64,000 nucleotides of DNA from H17-190 sp034435615 (GCA_034435615.1 DAOTWZ010000032.1:1-64000), one strand, 5' to 3'. Positions 52,668-62,721 are shown, numbered from the stretch's first letter. Notes: generated by a model not told the origin, from the letters alone. A program made the numbers and translations.

Positions 52668-53842
52668 GGGAGAGGGCGCCTCCCCAGTCGCCGGACTATC
52701 TGCTCCTGGCGCTGGTCATCACCCTGCTGGTGCTGGGACTGCTCTCCGTCTACAGCGCCAGCTTCGCTGTGGGCTACTTCGAGTACGGTAACGCCCACTA
52801 CTTCATCTTCCGTCAGCTCGTCTTCGCCGGAGTGGGGCTGCTACTGATGCTGGGGCTGATGTGGGTGGACTACCGCCGCCTGAGGCGTCCCAGCGTCTTC
52901 TTCATCCTCCTGGCGCTGGCGCTCCTGGGGGCGGTGCTGCTGCCCGGGGTGGGGGTGGTGCGGAACGGGGCGGCCCGCTGGCTGAGCGTGGGGCCGGTCG
53001 AGGTCCAGCCCAGCGAGCTGGCCAAGCTGGCCGTCATCCTCTACATCTCCGCCTGGCTGGCCAGCCGCGGCCCCCAGGTGAAGCAGATGTCCCTGGGCTT
53101 CCTCCCCTTCGTCCTGATGGTGGGCCTGGTGGGGGGGCTGGTGGTAGTAGAGCCGGACATGGGGACGGCGGTCATCATAGTTCTGGTAGCCACCACCCTC
53201 TTCTTCATGGCGGGAGCGCCCATCAGCCATCTGGCGATACTGCTGGTGGTGGGCTCCTTCCTCAGCTACCTCCTGGTTCTCACGCACGACTACCGGCTGG
53301 CCCGCATCACCGCCTACGTCTCCGCCGAGAACGACCCCCAGGGCACCGGCTTCCACGTGCTCCAGCTCCTGAACGCCCTGGGGAGCGGGGGACTCCTGGG
53401 CCTGGGGTGGGGGGCCAGCCGTCAGAAGTTCTTCTACATCCCGGGCGCCCACACCGATGGCGTCTTCGCTATCCTGGGGGAGGAGCTGGGCTTCGTGGGG
53501 GCGGTAGCCGTGATGCTGCTCTTCGTGGTGCTGCTAGCCCGGGGCCTGCGAATAGCCGCCCTGGCCCGTGACCGCTTCGGCCGCCTGTTGGCGGTGGGCA
53601 TCACCTCCTGGATCGGCTACCAGGCCCTGATCAATGTAGGAGGGATGACTGGCGTCATCCCCCTCACGGGGGTGCCGCTACCCCTCTTCAGCTACGGCGG
53701 CTCGGCCCTGGTCTCCAACATGATCGGGCTGGGCCTCCTCCTGAGCGTCTCCCGGTACATAGTGCCGCGGCCCGAGGCGGCGACATCGACATCGGCCAGC
53801 CCCTGGGGGCCCGCCGTCAGCCGAAGGAGGCTCTCGTCATGA
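52655..53842 (+). CDS. ftsW: Septal peptidoglycan polymerase FtsW (SEDS family), apparent ATC start
   Basis: SEDS glycosyltransferase working with FtsI. In this frame the first ATG, GTG or TTG is the GTG at 52730, which would cut the first membrane helix in half (typical start: DYLLL...LGLxSVYSAS). The upstream codons ATC GCT CGC CTG AGG GAG... give a complete cytoplasmic start and first helix, and ATC at 52655 has GGAGG at exactly 7 nt. I therefore take ATC as the start; a sequence error for ATG is the alternative. The 395-residue protein has about ten helices, VEVQPSELAKL-type VQPSELAKLAVI, VEPDMGTAVII and TGVPLPLFSYGGSALVSN. Confidence 0.9.
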   Translation: MARLRERAPPQSPDYLLLALVITLLVLGLLSVYSASFAVGYFEYGNAHYFIFRQLVFAGVGLLLMLGLMWVDYRRLRRPSVFFILLALALLGAVLLPGVGVVRNGAARWLSVGPVEVQPSELAKLAVILYISAWLASRGPQVKQMSLGFLPFVLMVGLVGGLVVVEPDMGTAVIIVLVATTLFFMAGAPISHLAILLVVGSFLSYLLVLTHDYRLARITAYVSAENDPQGTGFHVLQLLNALGSGGLLGLGWGASRQKFFYIPGAHTDGVFAILGEELGFVGAVAVMLLFVVLLARGLRIAALARDRFGRLLAVGITSWIGYQALINVGGMTGVIPLTGVPLPLFSYGGSALVSNMIGLGLLLSVSRYIVPRPEAATSTSASPWGPAVSRRRLSS

Positions 53843-54945
53843 GGCTCGTCCTCTGTGGCGGCGGCACCGGCGGGCATGTCTATCCCGCTCTGAGCGTGGT
53901 GTGGGCCCTGGCACAGGAGGTGGCGGTGGACTCCTCCCTGGAGGTCCTCTACCTGGGACAGGCCAACGGCCTGGAAGGGGAGCTGGTGCGACGGGTAGGG
54001 CTGCCCTTCCAGTCGGTGCCGTCGGGTCCGGTGCGGGGGCGTCGCCTCTGGGAGCTGCCGGTGAGCCTGGCCAAGATCGGCCTCGGGACATGGCGGGCGG
54101 GCCGCCTCCTCAGGCAGTTCGGGGCGGATGCCGTCCTGGCCACGGGTGGCTACGCCAGCGTCCCTGTGGCCGTGGCGGCCCGTCTGCGGGGGGTGCCCCT
54201 GGTGGTCTTCCTGCCGGACGTCCTGCCCGGCTGGGCCATCCGCTTCATGGCCCGCCTGGCGACGCGGGTGGCCGTCTCCACGCCCGTGACTCCTCGCCGC
54301 CTCAGGAACGGCAGGACGGTGGTCACCGGCTACCCCGTCCGCCACGAATTCTGGCTGGCCGACCGCGCCGAGGGCCGGCGCCGCCTGGGGCTGGACATGG
54401 AGGAGAAGGTGCTGCTGGTCTCCGGCGCCTCCCAGGGCGCCCGCAGCATCAACGAGGCGGTGGCTGCCCACCTGCGGGGGCTCCTGGAGCTTTGCCAGGT
54501 AGTCCATCTCAGCGGCCGACGGGACTTCGAATGGCTGCAGCGGGAGGCCCGGGCCCTGCCGTCTGCCCTTCAGGAGCGCTACCGCCTGTTCGACTATCTG
54601 CACGAGGAGCTGCCCTGGGCCATGGCCGCCGCCGATCTGGCCCTCAGCCGCTCCGGCGCCTCCGTCCTGGGTGAGCTGCCGGCTGTGGGCCTCCCCGCTA
54701 TCCTAGTCCCCTACCCCCACGCCGGCGGCCACCAGCGCCACAACGCCCTCTACCTCCAAGAAGAGGGGGCCGCCGTGGTGGTGGAAGACCGTGAGCTGAT
54801 GGACCGTCTCCTGCCCCTGGTGGGAGAGCTCCTCAGCGACGAGCGACGGCTCCAGCGGATGGCCCAGGCGGCCCGCTCCCTGGCCCGGCCGGCGGCGGCC
54901 CGGGATATCGCCCGTCTTCTCCTGGAGGTGTCGGGAGGGCTATGA
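53839..54945 (+). CDS. murG: UDP-GlcNAc:lipid I N-acetylglucosaminyltransferase
   Basis: Makes lipid II from lipid I at the inner face of the membrane. The 368 residues show the N-terminal GGGTGGHVYPAL loop (8-19), the LATGGYASVPVAVAARL segment, and the C-terminal donor site with SGASQGARSIN and SRSGASVLGELPAVGLPAILVPYPHAGGHQRHNA. The ATG overlaps the ftsW stop (ATGA) and its own stop overlaps murC. Confidence 0.95.
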   Translation: MRLVLCGGGTGGHVYPALSVVWALAQEVAVDSSLEVLYLGQANGLEGELVRRVGLPFQSVPSGPVRGRRLWELPVSLAKIGLGTWRAGRLLRQFGADAVLATGGYASVPVAVAARLRGVPLVVFLPDVLPGWAIRFMARLATRVAVSTPVTPRRLRNGRTVVTGYPVRHEFWLADRAEGRRRLGLDMEEKVLLVSGASQGARSINEAVAAHLRGLLELCQVVHLSGRRDFEWLQREARALPSALQERYRLFDYLHEELPWAMAAADLALSRSGASVLGELPAVGLPAILVPYPHAGGHQRHNALYLQEEGAAVVVEDRELMDRLLPLVGELLSDERRLQRMAQAARSLARPAAARDIARLLLEVSGGL

Positions 54946-56318
54946 CCGTGGAGCGGCTGCCGGAGAGCGTCCACCTGATGGGGGTGGGAGGCATCCACAT
55001 GTCGGCCATCGCCGTGCTGCTGCGGGAGCGAGGCCACCGCGTCTCCGGCTGTGACCTCTACCCCTCCCCCCTCACCGCCCGCCTGGAGGGCATGGGCGTA
55101 ACGTTTTACCAGGGCCACGCTCCCTTCCACCTGGACGAGGCGGGTCTCCTGGTCTACACCTCGGCCATCAGGCCCCACAACCCTGAGCTGGTGGCGGCCC
55201 GGGAGCGGGGCCTGCCGGCCCTGAAGCGGGCGGAGATGGTGGCGCTGCTGGGCGAGGGCAGAGAGGTCATCGCCGTGGCCGGCAGCCACGGCAAGACTAC
55301 CACCACCTCCCTGGTGGCCTACATCCTGTGGCGGGCCGGGCTCTCCCCCACCTTCCTCCTGGGGGGTGAGATGGTGGACCTGGGCACCAACGTCCAAGCC
55401 GGTCAGGGGCCCCACTTCGTCGTGGAGGCGGACGAGTACGACGCCGCCTTCCTCCACTATCGCCCCCGTTTGGCCATCGTCACCAACGTGGAGGCGGACC
55501 ATCTGGACTACTACGGCTCCCTGGAACGGCTGCGGGAGGCCTTCGCCCACTTCGCCTCCCAGGTGCAGCCAGGGGGCTGGCTCCTCCTCTGGGGCGAGGA
55601 CGAGGCGACGACCGCCCTGGCCGCGGCCGCCGCCCCTGGGGTGCGGGTGCTCCGCTACGGCCTGGAGGGGAACCAGGAACTGCACATACGTGACATAAAA
55701 CGCGAAGACAACCAGTGGGTCTTCGACATAAGATACGGAGCTAGAGACCTGGGGCCTTTTCGCACCGTCCTGCCTGGCCTCCACAACGTTCGCAACTGCC
55801 TGGCGGCGATAGGGGCCAGCCTGGCCCTTGCCCTTCCCCTGGAGGTCGTGCGGGAGGCCGTGCAGGAGTTCCGGGGCGTCCGCCGACGCTTCGAACTGGT
55901 GGGCGAGGCCGGAGGGGTCACCATCATGGACGATTACGCCCACCACCCGACGGAGATACGCGCCACCCTGGCCGCCGCCCGCCAGCGGTTCCCGGGGCGC
56001 CGGCTGGTCTGCCTCTTTCAGCCCCATACCTACACCAGGACGCAGTATCTGCTGGAGGGGTTCCGCACCTGCTTCCGGGGCGTGGACTGCCTCCTCATCG
56101 CCGAGACCTACGCCGCCCGCGAGGAGCCCTCGGCGGGGATGACGGCGGCCCAACTGGCCCGGGAGATAGAGTCGCCCCCGGCCCGCTACGCCGGCAGCCT
56201 GGAAGGGAGCGTCCAGGCCGTCCTGGATACCCTCCGCCCGGGCGACGTCTTCTTCACCATCGGCGCCGGGGACGTGGACCGGGTGGGTCGCCAGGTGCTG
56301 GAGGCGCTGCGGGGATGA
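54942..56318 (+). CDS. murC: UDP-N-acetylmuramate-L-alanine ligase
   Basis: First ligase of the stem peptide. The 458 residues have the N-terminal VHLMGVGGIHMSAIA, the P loop AGSHGKTTTTSLVAYIL, EADEYDAAFLHYRPRLAIVTNVEADHLDYYG and the late DDYAHHPTEIRATLAAARQRFPGRRLVCLFQPHTYTRT segments (shown here only as landmarks). Both ends overlap neighbours by 4 nt. Confidence 0.95.
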   Translation: MTVERLPESVHLMGVGGIHMSAIAVLLRERGHRVSGCDLYPSPLTARLEGMGVTFYQGHAPFHLDEAGLLVYTSAIRPHNPELVAARERGLPALKRAEMVALLGEGREVIAVAGSHGKTTTTSLVAYILWRAGLSPTFLLGGEMVDLGTNVQAGQGPHFVVEADEYDAAFLHYRPRLAIVTNVEADHLDYYGSLERLREAFAHFASQVQPGGWLLLWGEDEATTALAAAAAPGVRVLRYGLEGNQELHIRDIKREDNQWVFDIRYGARDLGPFRTVLPGLHNVRNCLAAIGASLALALPLEVVREAVQEFRGVRRRFELVGEAGGVTIMDDYAHHPTEIRATLAAARQRFPGRRLVCLFQPHTYTRTQYLLEGFRTCFRGVDCLLIAETYAAREEPSAGMTAAQLAREIESPPARYAGSLEGSVQAVLDTLRPGDVFFTIGAGDVDRVGRQVLEALRG

Positions 56319-57238
56319 TAACGCGGGAGCTCCTGGAGGAGCTGCGGGCGCTGGCCCCCCTGCGCTTCATGGAGCCCCTGTCTCGCCACACCACCTGGGG
56401 CATCGGCGGCCCCGCCGATGTCTACGTGGTGGCGGAGACGGCCCTCCAGCTGGCCCAGATAGTGGCGGTGGCCCACCGCCACGGCGTGCCCCTCTTCGTG
56501 CTGGGCGCTGGCTCCAACATCCTGGTGGGGGACGAGGGGATACGGGGCCTGGTGGTGGAGAACCGGGCGATGGCGCAGGAGGGGCCGCAGCGCCGCAACG
56601 GCCACCTGCTGTTACGGGTGGAGAGCGGCGCCAGCTTCGCCTCCCTGGCCCGTCGCCTCTCCTTCGCCGGCTGCGCTGGCCTGGAGTGGGCCACCGGCAT
56701 CCCCGGCACCCTGGGCGGCGCCGTAGTCTACAACGCTGGCGCCTACGGTGGCTGCCTGCGGGACGTCCTGGTGCGGGCCACCCTCTGCGATGGTGAGGGC
56801 CGCATCTTCGACCTGGGGCCGGAGGAGCTGGCCCTGGACTATCGTGGCAGCGTCCTCACCAGGGGCATCGTGCGGGGGCTGACAGTGCTGTCGGTGGAGC
56901 TCCGCCTCTGGGAGGGGGACGCCGATGCCCTCCGTCAGCGAGTGCGGGCGCTGGACGCCCGGCGACGGGCGGCCCAGCCGGCGGGGCGCAACGCCGGCTC
57001 CGTCTTCAAGAACCCCGTGGAGAAGCCGGCCTGGTGGCTCATAGACCAGGTGGGGCTGCGCGGCCACCGCATCGGCGATGCCCAGATATCGCAGAAGCAC
57101 GCCAACTTCATCCTCAACCTGGGGCAGGCCCGCGCCGCCGATGTCAAGGCCCTCATAGACCTGGCCCGGGAGAGGGTGCGAGAGCGCTTCGGCATCGAGC
57201 TGGAGCTGGAGGTGGGTCTGGTGGGGGAGGGCTTCTGA
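56315..57238 (+). CDS. murB: UDP-N-acetylenolpyruvoylglucosamine reductase
   Basis: FAD-dependent step making UDP-MurNAc. The 307 residues have the [15 protein letters not shown] start, the [17 protein letters not shown] loop, [25 protein letters not shown], and the C-terminal NAGSVFKNP with the catalytic Ser and [10 protein letters not shown]. This is the short type I-like/type II arrangement seen in Gram-positives. It overlaps murC and ddl. Confidence 0.95.
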   Translation: MITRELLEELRALAPLRFMEPLSRHTTWGIGGPADVYVVAETALQLAQIVAVAHRHGVPLFVLGAGSNILVGDEGIRGLVVENRAMAQEGPQRRNGHLLLRVESGASFASLARRLSFAGCAGLEWATGIPGTLGGAVVYNAGAYGGCLRDVLVRATLCDGEGRIFDLGPEELALDYRGSVLTRGIVRGLTVLSVELRLWEGDADALRQRVRALDARRRAAQPAGRNAGSVFKNPVEKPAWWLIDQVGLRGHRIGDAQISQKHANFILNLGQARAADVKALIDLARERVRERFGIELELEVGLVGEGF

Positions 57239-58326
57239 TGACCAGGGAGAGGCTGCGGGTGGCCGTCCTCTTCGGCGGTCGCTCGGCCGAGCACGAGGTC
57301 TCGGTGGTCTCCGCCCAGGGGGTGCTGGGGGCCATGGATCGGAAGCGCTTCCAGCCCGTCCCCTTCGGCGTCACCCGGGAGGGGGTGTGGCTCACCCCCC
57401 AGGAGACGGAGGAGGCGCTGCGGGCCGTCCCTCTCAACAGCTACCGTCCCCTCCCCTCCCTGGAGGTGGAGGGCCCACCGCTGCGTCCCCAGGTGCTGTC
57501 CACTCTGGCGGAGGCAGACGTGGTCTTCCCCCTCATCCACGGCCCCCATGGCGAGGACGGCACCGTGCAGGGGATGCTGGAGCTGCTGGGGACGCCCTAC
57601 GTGGGGGCCGGCGTGGCCGCCAGCGCCGTGGGGATGGACAAGGCCCTGATGAAGGCCGTCTTCCGGCAGGCAGGGCTGCCCACCGCCCGCTTCATCGTCG
57701 TCACCGTCGCCGAGTGGGCCCGCCTCCCGGCCAGAGTGGAGGGGCGGGTGGCCAGCGAGATAGGTTTCCCTTGCTTCGTCAAGCCGGCCAACCTGGGCTC
57801 CAGCGTGGGGGTGAGCCGCGTGGAGGGCCCGGCCGCCCTGCCCGATGCCCTGCGCGAGGCCTTTCTCTATGACCGCAAGGCGCTGGTGGAGGGGGCCATA
57901 GCGGGGCGGGAGATAGAGGTGGCGGTGCTGGGGAACGATGACCCCATCGCCTCGCCGCCGGGCGAGATAGTGCCCCACCGTCAGTTCTACGACTACCGCG
58001 CCAAGTACCTGGAGGAAGGGACGCGGCTGGTGGCCCCCGTCCCCCTGCCCGGCCCGGTGACGGAGCGGCTGCAGGCTATGGCCATCGCCGCCTACAAGGC
58101 CATCGACTGCGCCGGCATGGCCCGGGTGGACTTCTTCCTGGTGGGGGAGGAGCCCATCGTCAGCGAGATCAACACCATACCTGGCTTCACGCCCATCAGC
58201 ATGTACCCCAAGCTGTGGGAAGCGGCCGGCATCACCTACGGCGAGCTCATCACCCGGCTGATAGAGCTGGCCCTGGAGCGGCACCGTGAGAAGAAGGGGC
58301 TTATTTGGACACCGCAGGTCGAATAA
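57238..58326 (+). CDS. ddl: D-alanine-D-alanine ligase
   Basis: ATP-grasp enzyme providing D-Ala-D-Ala for MurF. The ATG at 57238 shares a base with the murB stop (TGATG). The 362-residue product has VLFGGRSAEHEVSVVSAQGV, LIHGPHGEDGTVQGMLEL, PCFVKPANLGSSVGVSRV, the omega-loop, and EPIVSEINTIPGFTPISMYPKL. The lid region has YDYRAKYLEE, the Tyr expected for D-Ala-D-Ala rather than D-lactate ligases. Confidence 0.95.
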   Translation: MTRERLRVAVLFGGRSAEHEVSVVSAQGVLGAMDRKRFQPVPFGVTREGVWLTPQETEEALRAVPLNSYRPLPSLEVEGPPLRPQVLSTLAEADVVFPLIHGPHGEDGTVQGMLELLGTPYVGAGVAASAVGMDKALMKAVFRQAGLPTARFIVVTVAEWARLPARVEGRVASEIGFPCFVKPANLGSSVGVSRVEGPAALPDALREAFLYDRKALVEGAIAGREIEVAVLGNDDPIASPPGEIVPHRQFYDYRAKYLEEGTRLVAPVPLPGPVTERLQAMAIAAYKAIDCAGMARVDFFLVGEEPIVSEINTIPGFTPISMYPKLWEAAGITYGELITRLIELALERHREKKGLIWTPQVE

Positions 58327-59083
58327 GGTGCGCGTCCTGCGGGGGCGCCTGATCCTGGGGGAGCGGGAGGAGCGGCTGGCCCGGCTGGCCCGGCGCCGGC
58401 GGCTCCTCTGGGCGGGGGGCGGCCTCATGGCCCTGGCCGCCCTCTGCGGCCTCTACTTCTCGCCTCTCTTCCGGGTGCAGGCGGTGGAGGTGGTGGGAGC
58501 GCAGCACCTCTCCGCCCCCGAGCTGCAGACGCTGTCCGGGCTGGAGGGGAAGAGCATGCTGGGACTGCCCCTGGACCAGGCAGAACAGCGCATCGCCTCT
58601 CTCAACCTGGTGCAGAGCGTCCAGGCGGAGCGCCTCTTCCCCAACCGTGTCCGTCTGCGGGTGCAGGAGCGGGTGCCCTGGGGCTACTGGCAGCGGGGCG
58701 ATGCCCGCTACGTCATCGACTCCGAAGGGGTGGTCCTGGAGGGGGTATCACCGGCCCGGGACGCCCCGACTATAATTGATACAACTTCTTCCGAAGCGCT
58801 GACGCCAGGTCAACGGGTGCCGGCCGCGCCCATGGCGCTGGCGCGGGAGATTTCCAAGCAGGCCCCGGGCCTCCTGGGTGTGCGGGTCGTCCGTTTCGAG
58901 TACAGCATCCAGGAGGGGCTGGCCCTGGAGACCGATGCTGGCTATCGGGTGGTGGTAGGAGACGGCCAGGGGCTGGAGTACAAGCTGGCCGTCTGGGAGG
59001 CGGTGCAGAAGGCCCTGGGTGCCCAGTCCCTTCCCGGGCGCGTCCTCGACCTGCGGTTCGGGGACCGGCCTGCCCTACGCTGA
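58286..59083 (+). CDS. ftsQ: Cell-division protein FtsQ
   Basis: Bitopic divisome protein, 265 residues from the GTG at 58286: a very basic cytoplasmic start, one helix (about 41-59; LLWAGGGLMALAALCGLYF), a POTRA domain (FRVQAVEVVGAQHLSAPELQTLSGL) and the FtsQ beta domain (VQSVQAERLFPNRVRLRVQERVPWGYW, YVIDSEGVVLEG). The start has GGAG at 6 nt but overlaps ddl by 41 nt; a second GTG at 58328, directly after the ddl stop, is a reasonable alternative and removes 14 residues. Confidence 0.9.
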   Translation: MRRRGLFGHRRSNKVRVLRGRLILGEREERLARLARRRRLLWAGGGLMALAALCGLYFSPLFRVQAVEVVGAQHLSAPELQTLSGLEGKSMLGLPLDQAEQRIASLNLVQSVQAERLFPNRVRLRVQERVPWGYWQRGDARYVIDSEGVVLEGVSPARDAPTIIDTTSSEALTPGQRVPAAPMALAREISKQAPGLLGVRVVRFEYSIQEGLALETDAGYRVVVGDGQGLEYKLAVWEAVQKALGAQSLPGRVLDLRFGDRPALR

Positions 59084-59098
59084 AAGGAGGCGGCCGCC

Positions 59099-60352
59099 GT
59101 GAGAAGGGGCAACATGCTGGGAGCGATAGACATCGGGAGCAGCAAGGTCTGCACCCTCCTGGCCGAGGTCACCCCTGAGGGTGAGCTGCGTCTGCTGGGC
59201 GTGGGGGTGGCCAGCTCCCAGGGCATCCGCAAGGGGCTGGTGGAGAACATCAAGAGCACCACGGAGGCCATCGTCGCCTCGGTGGAGCGGGCGGAGCGGG
59301 CCAGCGGCAGTCGCCTCAGCTCCGCATACGTCAGCATAAGCGGCAATCACCTGCACTCCCTCAATCACCGCGGGGTGGCCACCCTAACCGGGGGACGTCG
59401 CTCCATCCGCGCCGATGATATCCAGCGGGCGCTGGAGGACGCCCAGGCGGTGAGCCTCCCCACCAACCGGGAGATCATCCACGTCATACCGCGTTCCTTC
59501 ATCCTGGACGGCCAGGACCCGGTGACGGACCCCATAGGCATGTACGGCCAGCGACTGGACGTGGAGGTGCACCTGGTCACAGGCTCCGTCACCGCCATCC
59601 AGAACCTGAGCCGCTGCCTGGAGGAGGCGGGCGTTCAGGTGGAGGGGTTGGTGGCCTGCCCTCTGGCCGCCGCCGAGGCCGTCCTGGAGGAGGAGGAGAA
59701 GCGCCAGGGCGTGGTGGTGGTGGACATAGGCGGGGGCACCACGGACCTGGCCGTGTTCGTGGACGGGAGCCCTTACCACACCGCCAGCCTGCCGGTGGGC
59801 GGCTATCACTTCACCCATGACTTGGTGCTGGGGCTACGTATACCCTTTTCAGTGGCCGAGGAGACCAAGCTCCGCTACGGTGCCGTCCACCCCAGCCGCA
59901 TCAACGGAGAGGAGTCCCTGGACCTGGAGTCCTTCGGGGGGCAACGGGTGAAGTCCGTGCCGCGCCGGCGTCTGGTGGAGATACTGCAGGCCCGGGCCGA
60001 GGAGATCCTGGAGATGGTATACCTGGAGGTGAGGCGGGCCGGCTTCGACGATATGATCGCCGCTGGGCTGGTCCTCACCGGCGGTACGGCCAGCCTCCCC
60101 GGCCTGGACGAGCTGGCGGAGCAGCTCCTGCGGGTGCCGGTGCGCATCGGCCTGCCCAAAGGGGTGTACGGGCTGGCGGACGCCGTGAGCGGCCCCGCCT
60201 TCGCCGCCAGCGTGGGGCTCCTGCGCTGGGCCGCCTACACCGATGGCGGCTTCGAGGGGGAGGCACCCCGGGGCGGCCGGCGGGCCTTCGCCGCCGGCGG
60301 CACCCTCTGGGAGAGACTGCAGCGGTGGCTCAAGATGCTCATTCCCCAGTAG
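59099..60352 (+). CDS. ftsA: Cell-division protein FtsA
   Basis: Actin-like protein that tethers FtsZ to the membrane. The 417 residues have [18 protein letters not shown] (phosphate 1), the 1C subdomain, [20 protein letters not shown] (phosphate 2) and [20 protein letters not shown], and end in an amphipathic helix ([15 protein letters not shown]) expected to be the membrane target. The GTG at 59099 is served by AAAGGAGG at 8 nt; an ATG at 59114 is less well placed. Confidence 0.95.
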   Translation: MRRGNMLGAIDIGSSKVCTLLAEVTPEGELRLLGVGVASSQGIRKGLVENIKSTTEAIVASVERAERASGSRLSSAYVSISGNHLHSLNHRGVATLTGGRRSIRADDIQRALEDAQAVSLPTNREIIHVIPRSFILDGQDPVTDPIGMYGQRLDVEVHLVTGSVTAIQNLSRCLEEAGVQVEGLVACPLAAAEAVLEEEEKRQGVVVVDIGGGTTDLAVFVDGSPYHTASLPVGGYHFTHDLVLGLRIPFSVAEETKLRYGAVHPSRINGEESLDLESFGGQRVKSVPRRRLVEILQARAEEILEMVYLEVRRAGFDDMIAAGLVLTGGTASLPGLDELAEQLLRVPVRIGLPKGVYGLADAVSGPAFAASVGLLRWAAYTDGGFEGEAPRGGRRAFAAGGTLWERLQRWLKMLIPQ

Positions 60353-60362
60353 GAGGCGAGCA

Positions 60363-61451
60363 ATGGCGAAGGGAGGTAACGTGATGCAACGGCCGGAGCT
60401 GGAAGGCCTGCCGCCCATCAAGGTGGTGGGCGTAGGGGGAGGCGGCTGCAACGCCGTCAACCGCATGATCGAGGTGGGGGTGCGCGGGGTGGAGTTCATC
60501 GCCGTCAATACCGACGCCCAGGCCCTCATGCGTTGCGAGGCGGAGAACAAGATCCGCATCGGCGACCGCATAACCAAGGGCCTCGGCGTCGGCGGCGACC
60601 CGGAGAAGGGCCGTCAGGCCGCCGAGGAGTCGGTGGACGAGTTGCGGGAGGCCCTCAAGGGCGCCGACATGGTCTTCATCACCGCTGGCATGGGTGGCGG
60701 CACCGGCACCGGCGCCGCCCCTCTGGTGGCCCAGGTGGCCAAGAACGTGGGCGCCCTCACCGTGGCCGTGGTCACCAAGCCCTTCTCCTTCGAAGGAGTG
60801 CGGCGCCGCCGCTTCGCCGAGGAGGGGATCGCCCGCCTCCGCAACGAGGTGGACACCCTCATCGTCATCCCCAATGACCGTCTCCTGAGCATCTGCGAGC
60901 CCACCACCACCCTCCAGGAGGCCTTCCTCCTGGCCGACGACATTCTGCGCCAGGGTATCCAGGGCATCGCCGAGCTCATCACCATCCCCGGCGACATCAA
61001 CCTGGACTTCGCCGACGTCCGCCGCATCATGTCCGACGCCGGCCCGGCCCTCATGTCCATCGGCCGCGCCCGGGGCGACAACCGCGCCGTGGAGGCCGCC
61101 CAGGCGGCCATCCGCAGCCCCCTGCTGGACGTGGGGATCCACGGCGCCACCCGCGTCCTCTTCAACGTCACCAACGGCGGCAACATGTCCCTGCACGAGC
61201 TGAACATGGCCGCCCAGGTCATCGCCGAGGTGGTGGACCCGGAGGCGGAGATCATCTTCGGCACCGCCACCGACCCCTCCCTCCAGGACGAGGTCAAGAT
61301 CACCCTCATCGCCGCCGGCTTCGACGTGCCGGAGCCCAAGTCCCAGGCGATGGAGGAGGAAGAGGTGCGCCGCCTGCGTCAGGAGGCCTTCCCCAACCTG
61401 ACCGACGCCGAGCTCCCGTCCTTTCTCAGGCGGCACGTCAGCATCCGCTGA
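60363..61451 (+). CDS. ftsZ: Cell-division protein FtsZ
   Basis: Tubulin-like GTPase that forms the Z ring. The 362 residues have the [17 protein letters not shown] start, the tubulin signature GGGTGTG at 111-117, the T7 loop NLDFADVR, and a short linker ending in the FtsA-binding peptide ([14 protein letters not shown]). Two starts each have a good ribosome site: ATG 60363 with TAGGAGG (overlapping the ftsA stop) and ATG 60384 with GGGAGGT. I use the first. The linker is very short compared with most bacteria. Confidence 0.96.
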   Translation: MAKGGNVMQRPELEGLPPIKVVGVGGGGCNAVNRMIEVGVRGVEFIAVNTDAQALMRCEAENKIRIGDRITKGLGVGGDPEKGRQAAEESVDELREALKGADMVFITAGMGGGTGTGAAPLVAQVAKNVGALTVAVVTKPFSFEGVRRRRFAEEGIARLRNEVDTLIVIPNDRLLSICEPTTTLQEAFLLADDILRQGIQGIAELITIPGDINLDFADVRRIMSDAGPALMSIGRARGDNRAVEAAQAAIRSPLLDVGIHGATRVLFNVTNGGNMSLHELNMAAQVIAEVVDPEAEIIFGTATDPSLQDEVKITLIAAGFDVPEPKSQAMEEEEVRRLRQEAFPNLTDAELPSFLRRHVSIR

Positions 61452-61488
61452 CGCTGACTAGGCGGCTGTCGTCCCCTGGGAGGCCCGG

Positions 61489-62637
61489 TTGTGCCGTAGG
61501 AACGCTGCGCGGGGCGCCCTGCCCCCACGGGCCTCGCCAGGGGCGGGCTGGCCAGCGGCCCTGCGTCTGGGCCTGGCCGGGGTGGCGCTGCTGGCCCTCG
61601 CCTGCGGCGGCAGGAGCGAGGGAAGGGCCCTCACCCCCTTCCCCAGCCCGCCGCCCGCCACGCTGCCGGTGCCGACGCCCACCCCGGAGCCCCGGGAGCC
61701 GGCGCTCCTGGACGGCGTCCCGGTGCCGGTCTCCGAGCGGCAGCGCCTCCTGGGCAGGCTCCCCCTGGCCGTCGTCTTCGATAACCATGTGCAGGCGCGG
61801 CCGGTCTTCGGCATCGGCCGAGCGGAGCTGGTCTACGAGGTGGTGGCGGAGGGCGGCATCAGCCGCCTCGTCGCCCTCTACTGGCGCAATGAGGCCGACG
61901 TCCTGATGCCCGTCCGCTCCGCCCGCGCCTACTTCATACCCTGGGCGGCGGAGACGGACGCCATCTTCGTCCACTTCGGCGGCGCCGAGGGTGGGGCCGC
62001 GGTGGACGTGGACCGTAACGTGGCCGCCTACGGCGTCCGCCAGGTCAACGGCCTCGTCCTTCCCGCCGGCCCCTTCCGCCGCGACCCCTCGCGGGCCGCC
62101 CCCCACAACGTCCGCTCCAGCACCGCCGGCCTGTGGGACTGGGCGGAGCGCATGGGCTGGCAGGGCCCGCCCCGACTGGAGCCCTGGCCCTTCAAGGACG
62201 ACCAGCCCGGCCGCGGCCCGCCCGCCGGCGGCGCCCCTGCCGGTCTCCTCTCCTTCAACTTCGGCCCCTGGAACCTCCCCGCCTACGCCGTGGAGTGGCG
62301 CTACGATGTCGCCAGCAACGCCTACCTGCGCTGGCAGGCCGGGCAGCCCTATGTGGACGGCGCCAGCGGCGAGCAGGTGCGGGCCAAGAACGTGGTGGTG
62401 CAGTTCGCCGGGCTGCAGGTGGTGGGGGACGCCCAGGGCCACCTCCTCTTCCAGGTCATGGGCGAGGGGGAGGCCCTGGTCTTCCAGGACGGGGTGGCCC
62501 TGACGGCCACCTGGCGCAAGGAGAGGGGTGGCGCCCGCACCCGCTACTACGATGCCCAGGGCCAGGAGATAGCCTTCAACCGCGGGCCCACCTGGGTGGA
62601 GGTGCTGGCCTACGGCTCCCCCCTGGTCTACCACTGA
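61489..62637 (+). CDS. DUF3048-domain lipoprotein
   Basis: The 382-residue protein has a signal with lipobox LLALAC (Cys39), a Pro/Thr/Ala linker (about 40-75), and a long beta-rich domain of the DUF3048/YerB type: LAVVFDNHVQARPVFGIGRAELVYEVVAEGGISRLVALYW, PVRSARAYFIPWAAE and the late GEGEALVFQDGVALTATWRKE part. Function unknown; members lie next to cell-wall genes. The start is a TTG at 61489 with GGGAGG five nt upstream. It is downstream of ftsZ by 37 nt. Confidence 0.85.
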   Translation: MCRRNAARGALPPRASPGAGWPAALRLGLAGVALLALACGGRSEGRALTPFPSPPPATLPVPTPTPEPREPALLDGVPVPVSERQRLLGRLPLAVVFDNHVQARPVFGIGRAELVYEVVAEGGISRLVALYWRNEADVLMPVRSARAYFIPWAAETDAIFVHFGGAEGGAAVDVDRNVAAYGVRQVNGLVLPAGPFRRDPSRAAPHNVRSSTAGLWDWAERMGWQGPPRLEPWPFKDDQPGRGPPAGGAPAGLLSFNFGPWNLPAYAVEWRYDVASNAYLRWQAGQPYVDGASGEQVRAKNVVVQFAGLQVVGDAQGHLLFQVMGEGEALVFQDGVALTATWRKERGGARTRYYDAQGQEIAFNRGPTWVEVLAYGSPLVYH

Positions 62638-62678
62638 GCTTCCAGCCCTGCCCCCTGTGGATATCTTGTGGACAAATT

Positions 62679-62721
62679 ACAACATCTTGGGTCTATGGGG
62701 TTGACAGGCCCAAGATGTTGT
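62679..62721. promoter_or_regulatory. Inverted-repeat operator of nrdR (probable NrdR boxes)
   Basis: ACAACATCTTGGG (62679-62691), a 17-nt spacer and CCCAAGATGTTGT (62709-62721): a perfect 13-bp inverted repeat. The arms are about 30 bp apart centre to centre, near three helical turns, as for paired NrdR boxes. The right arm fills the promoter spacer and the left lies upstream of the -35, so binding would block transcription. Confidence 0.65.

Noticed and set aside
52730..53842. GTG at 52730 as the start of ftsW
   Set aside because: It would remove the cytoplasmic start and half of the first membrane helix and has no ribosome site.
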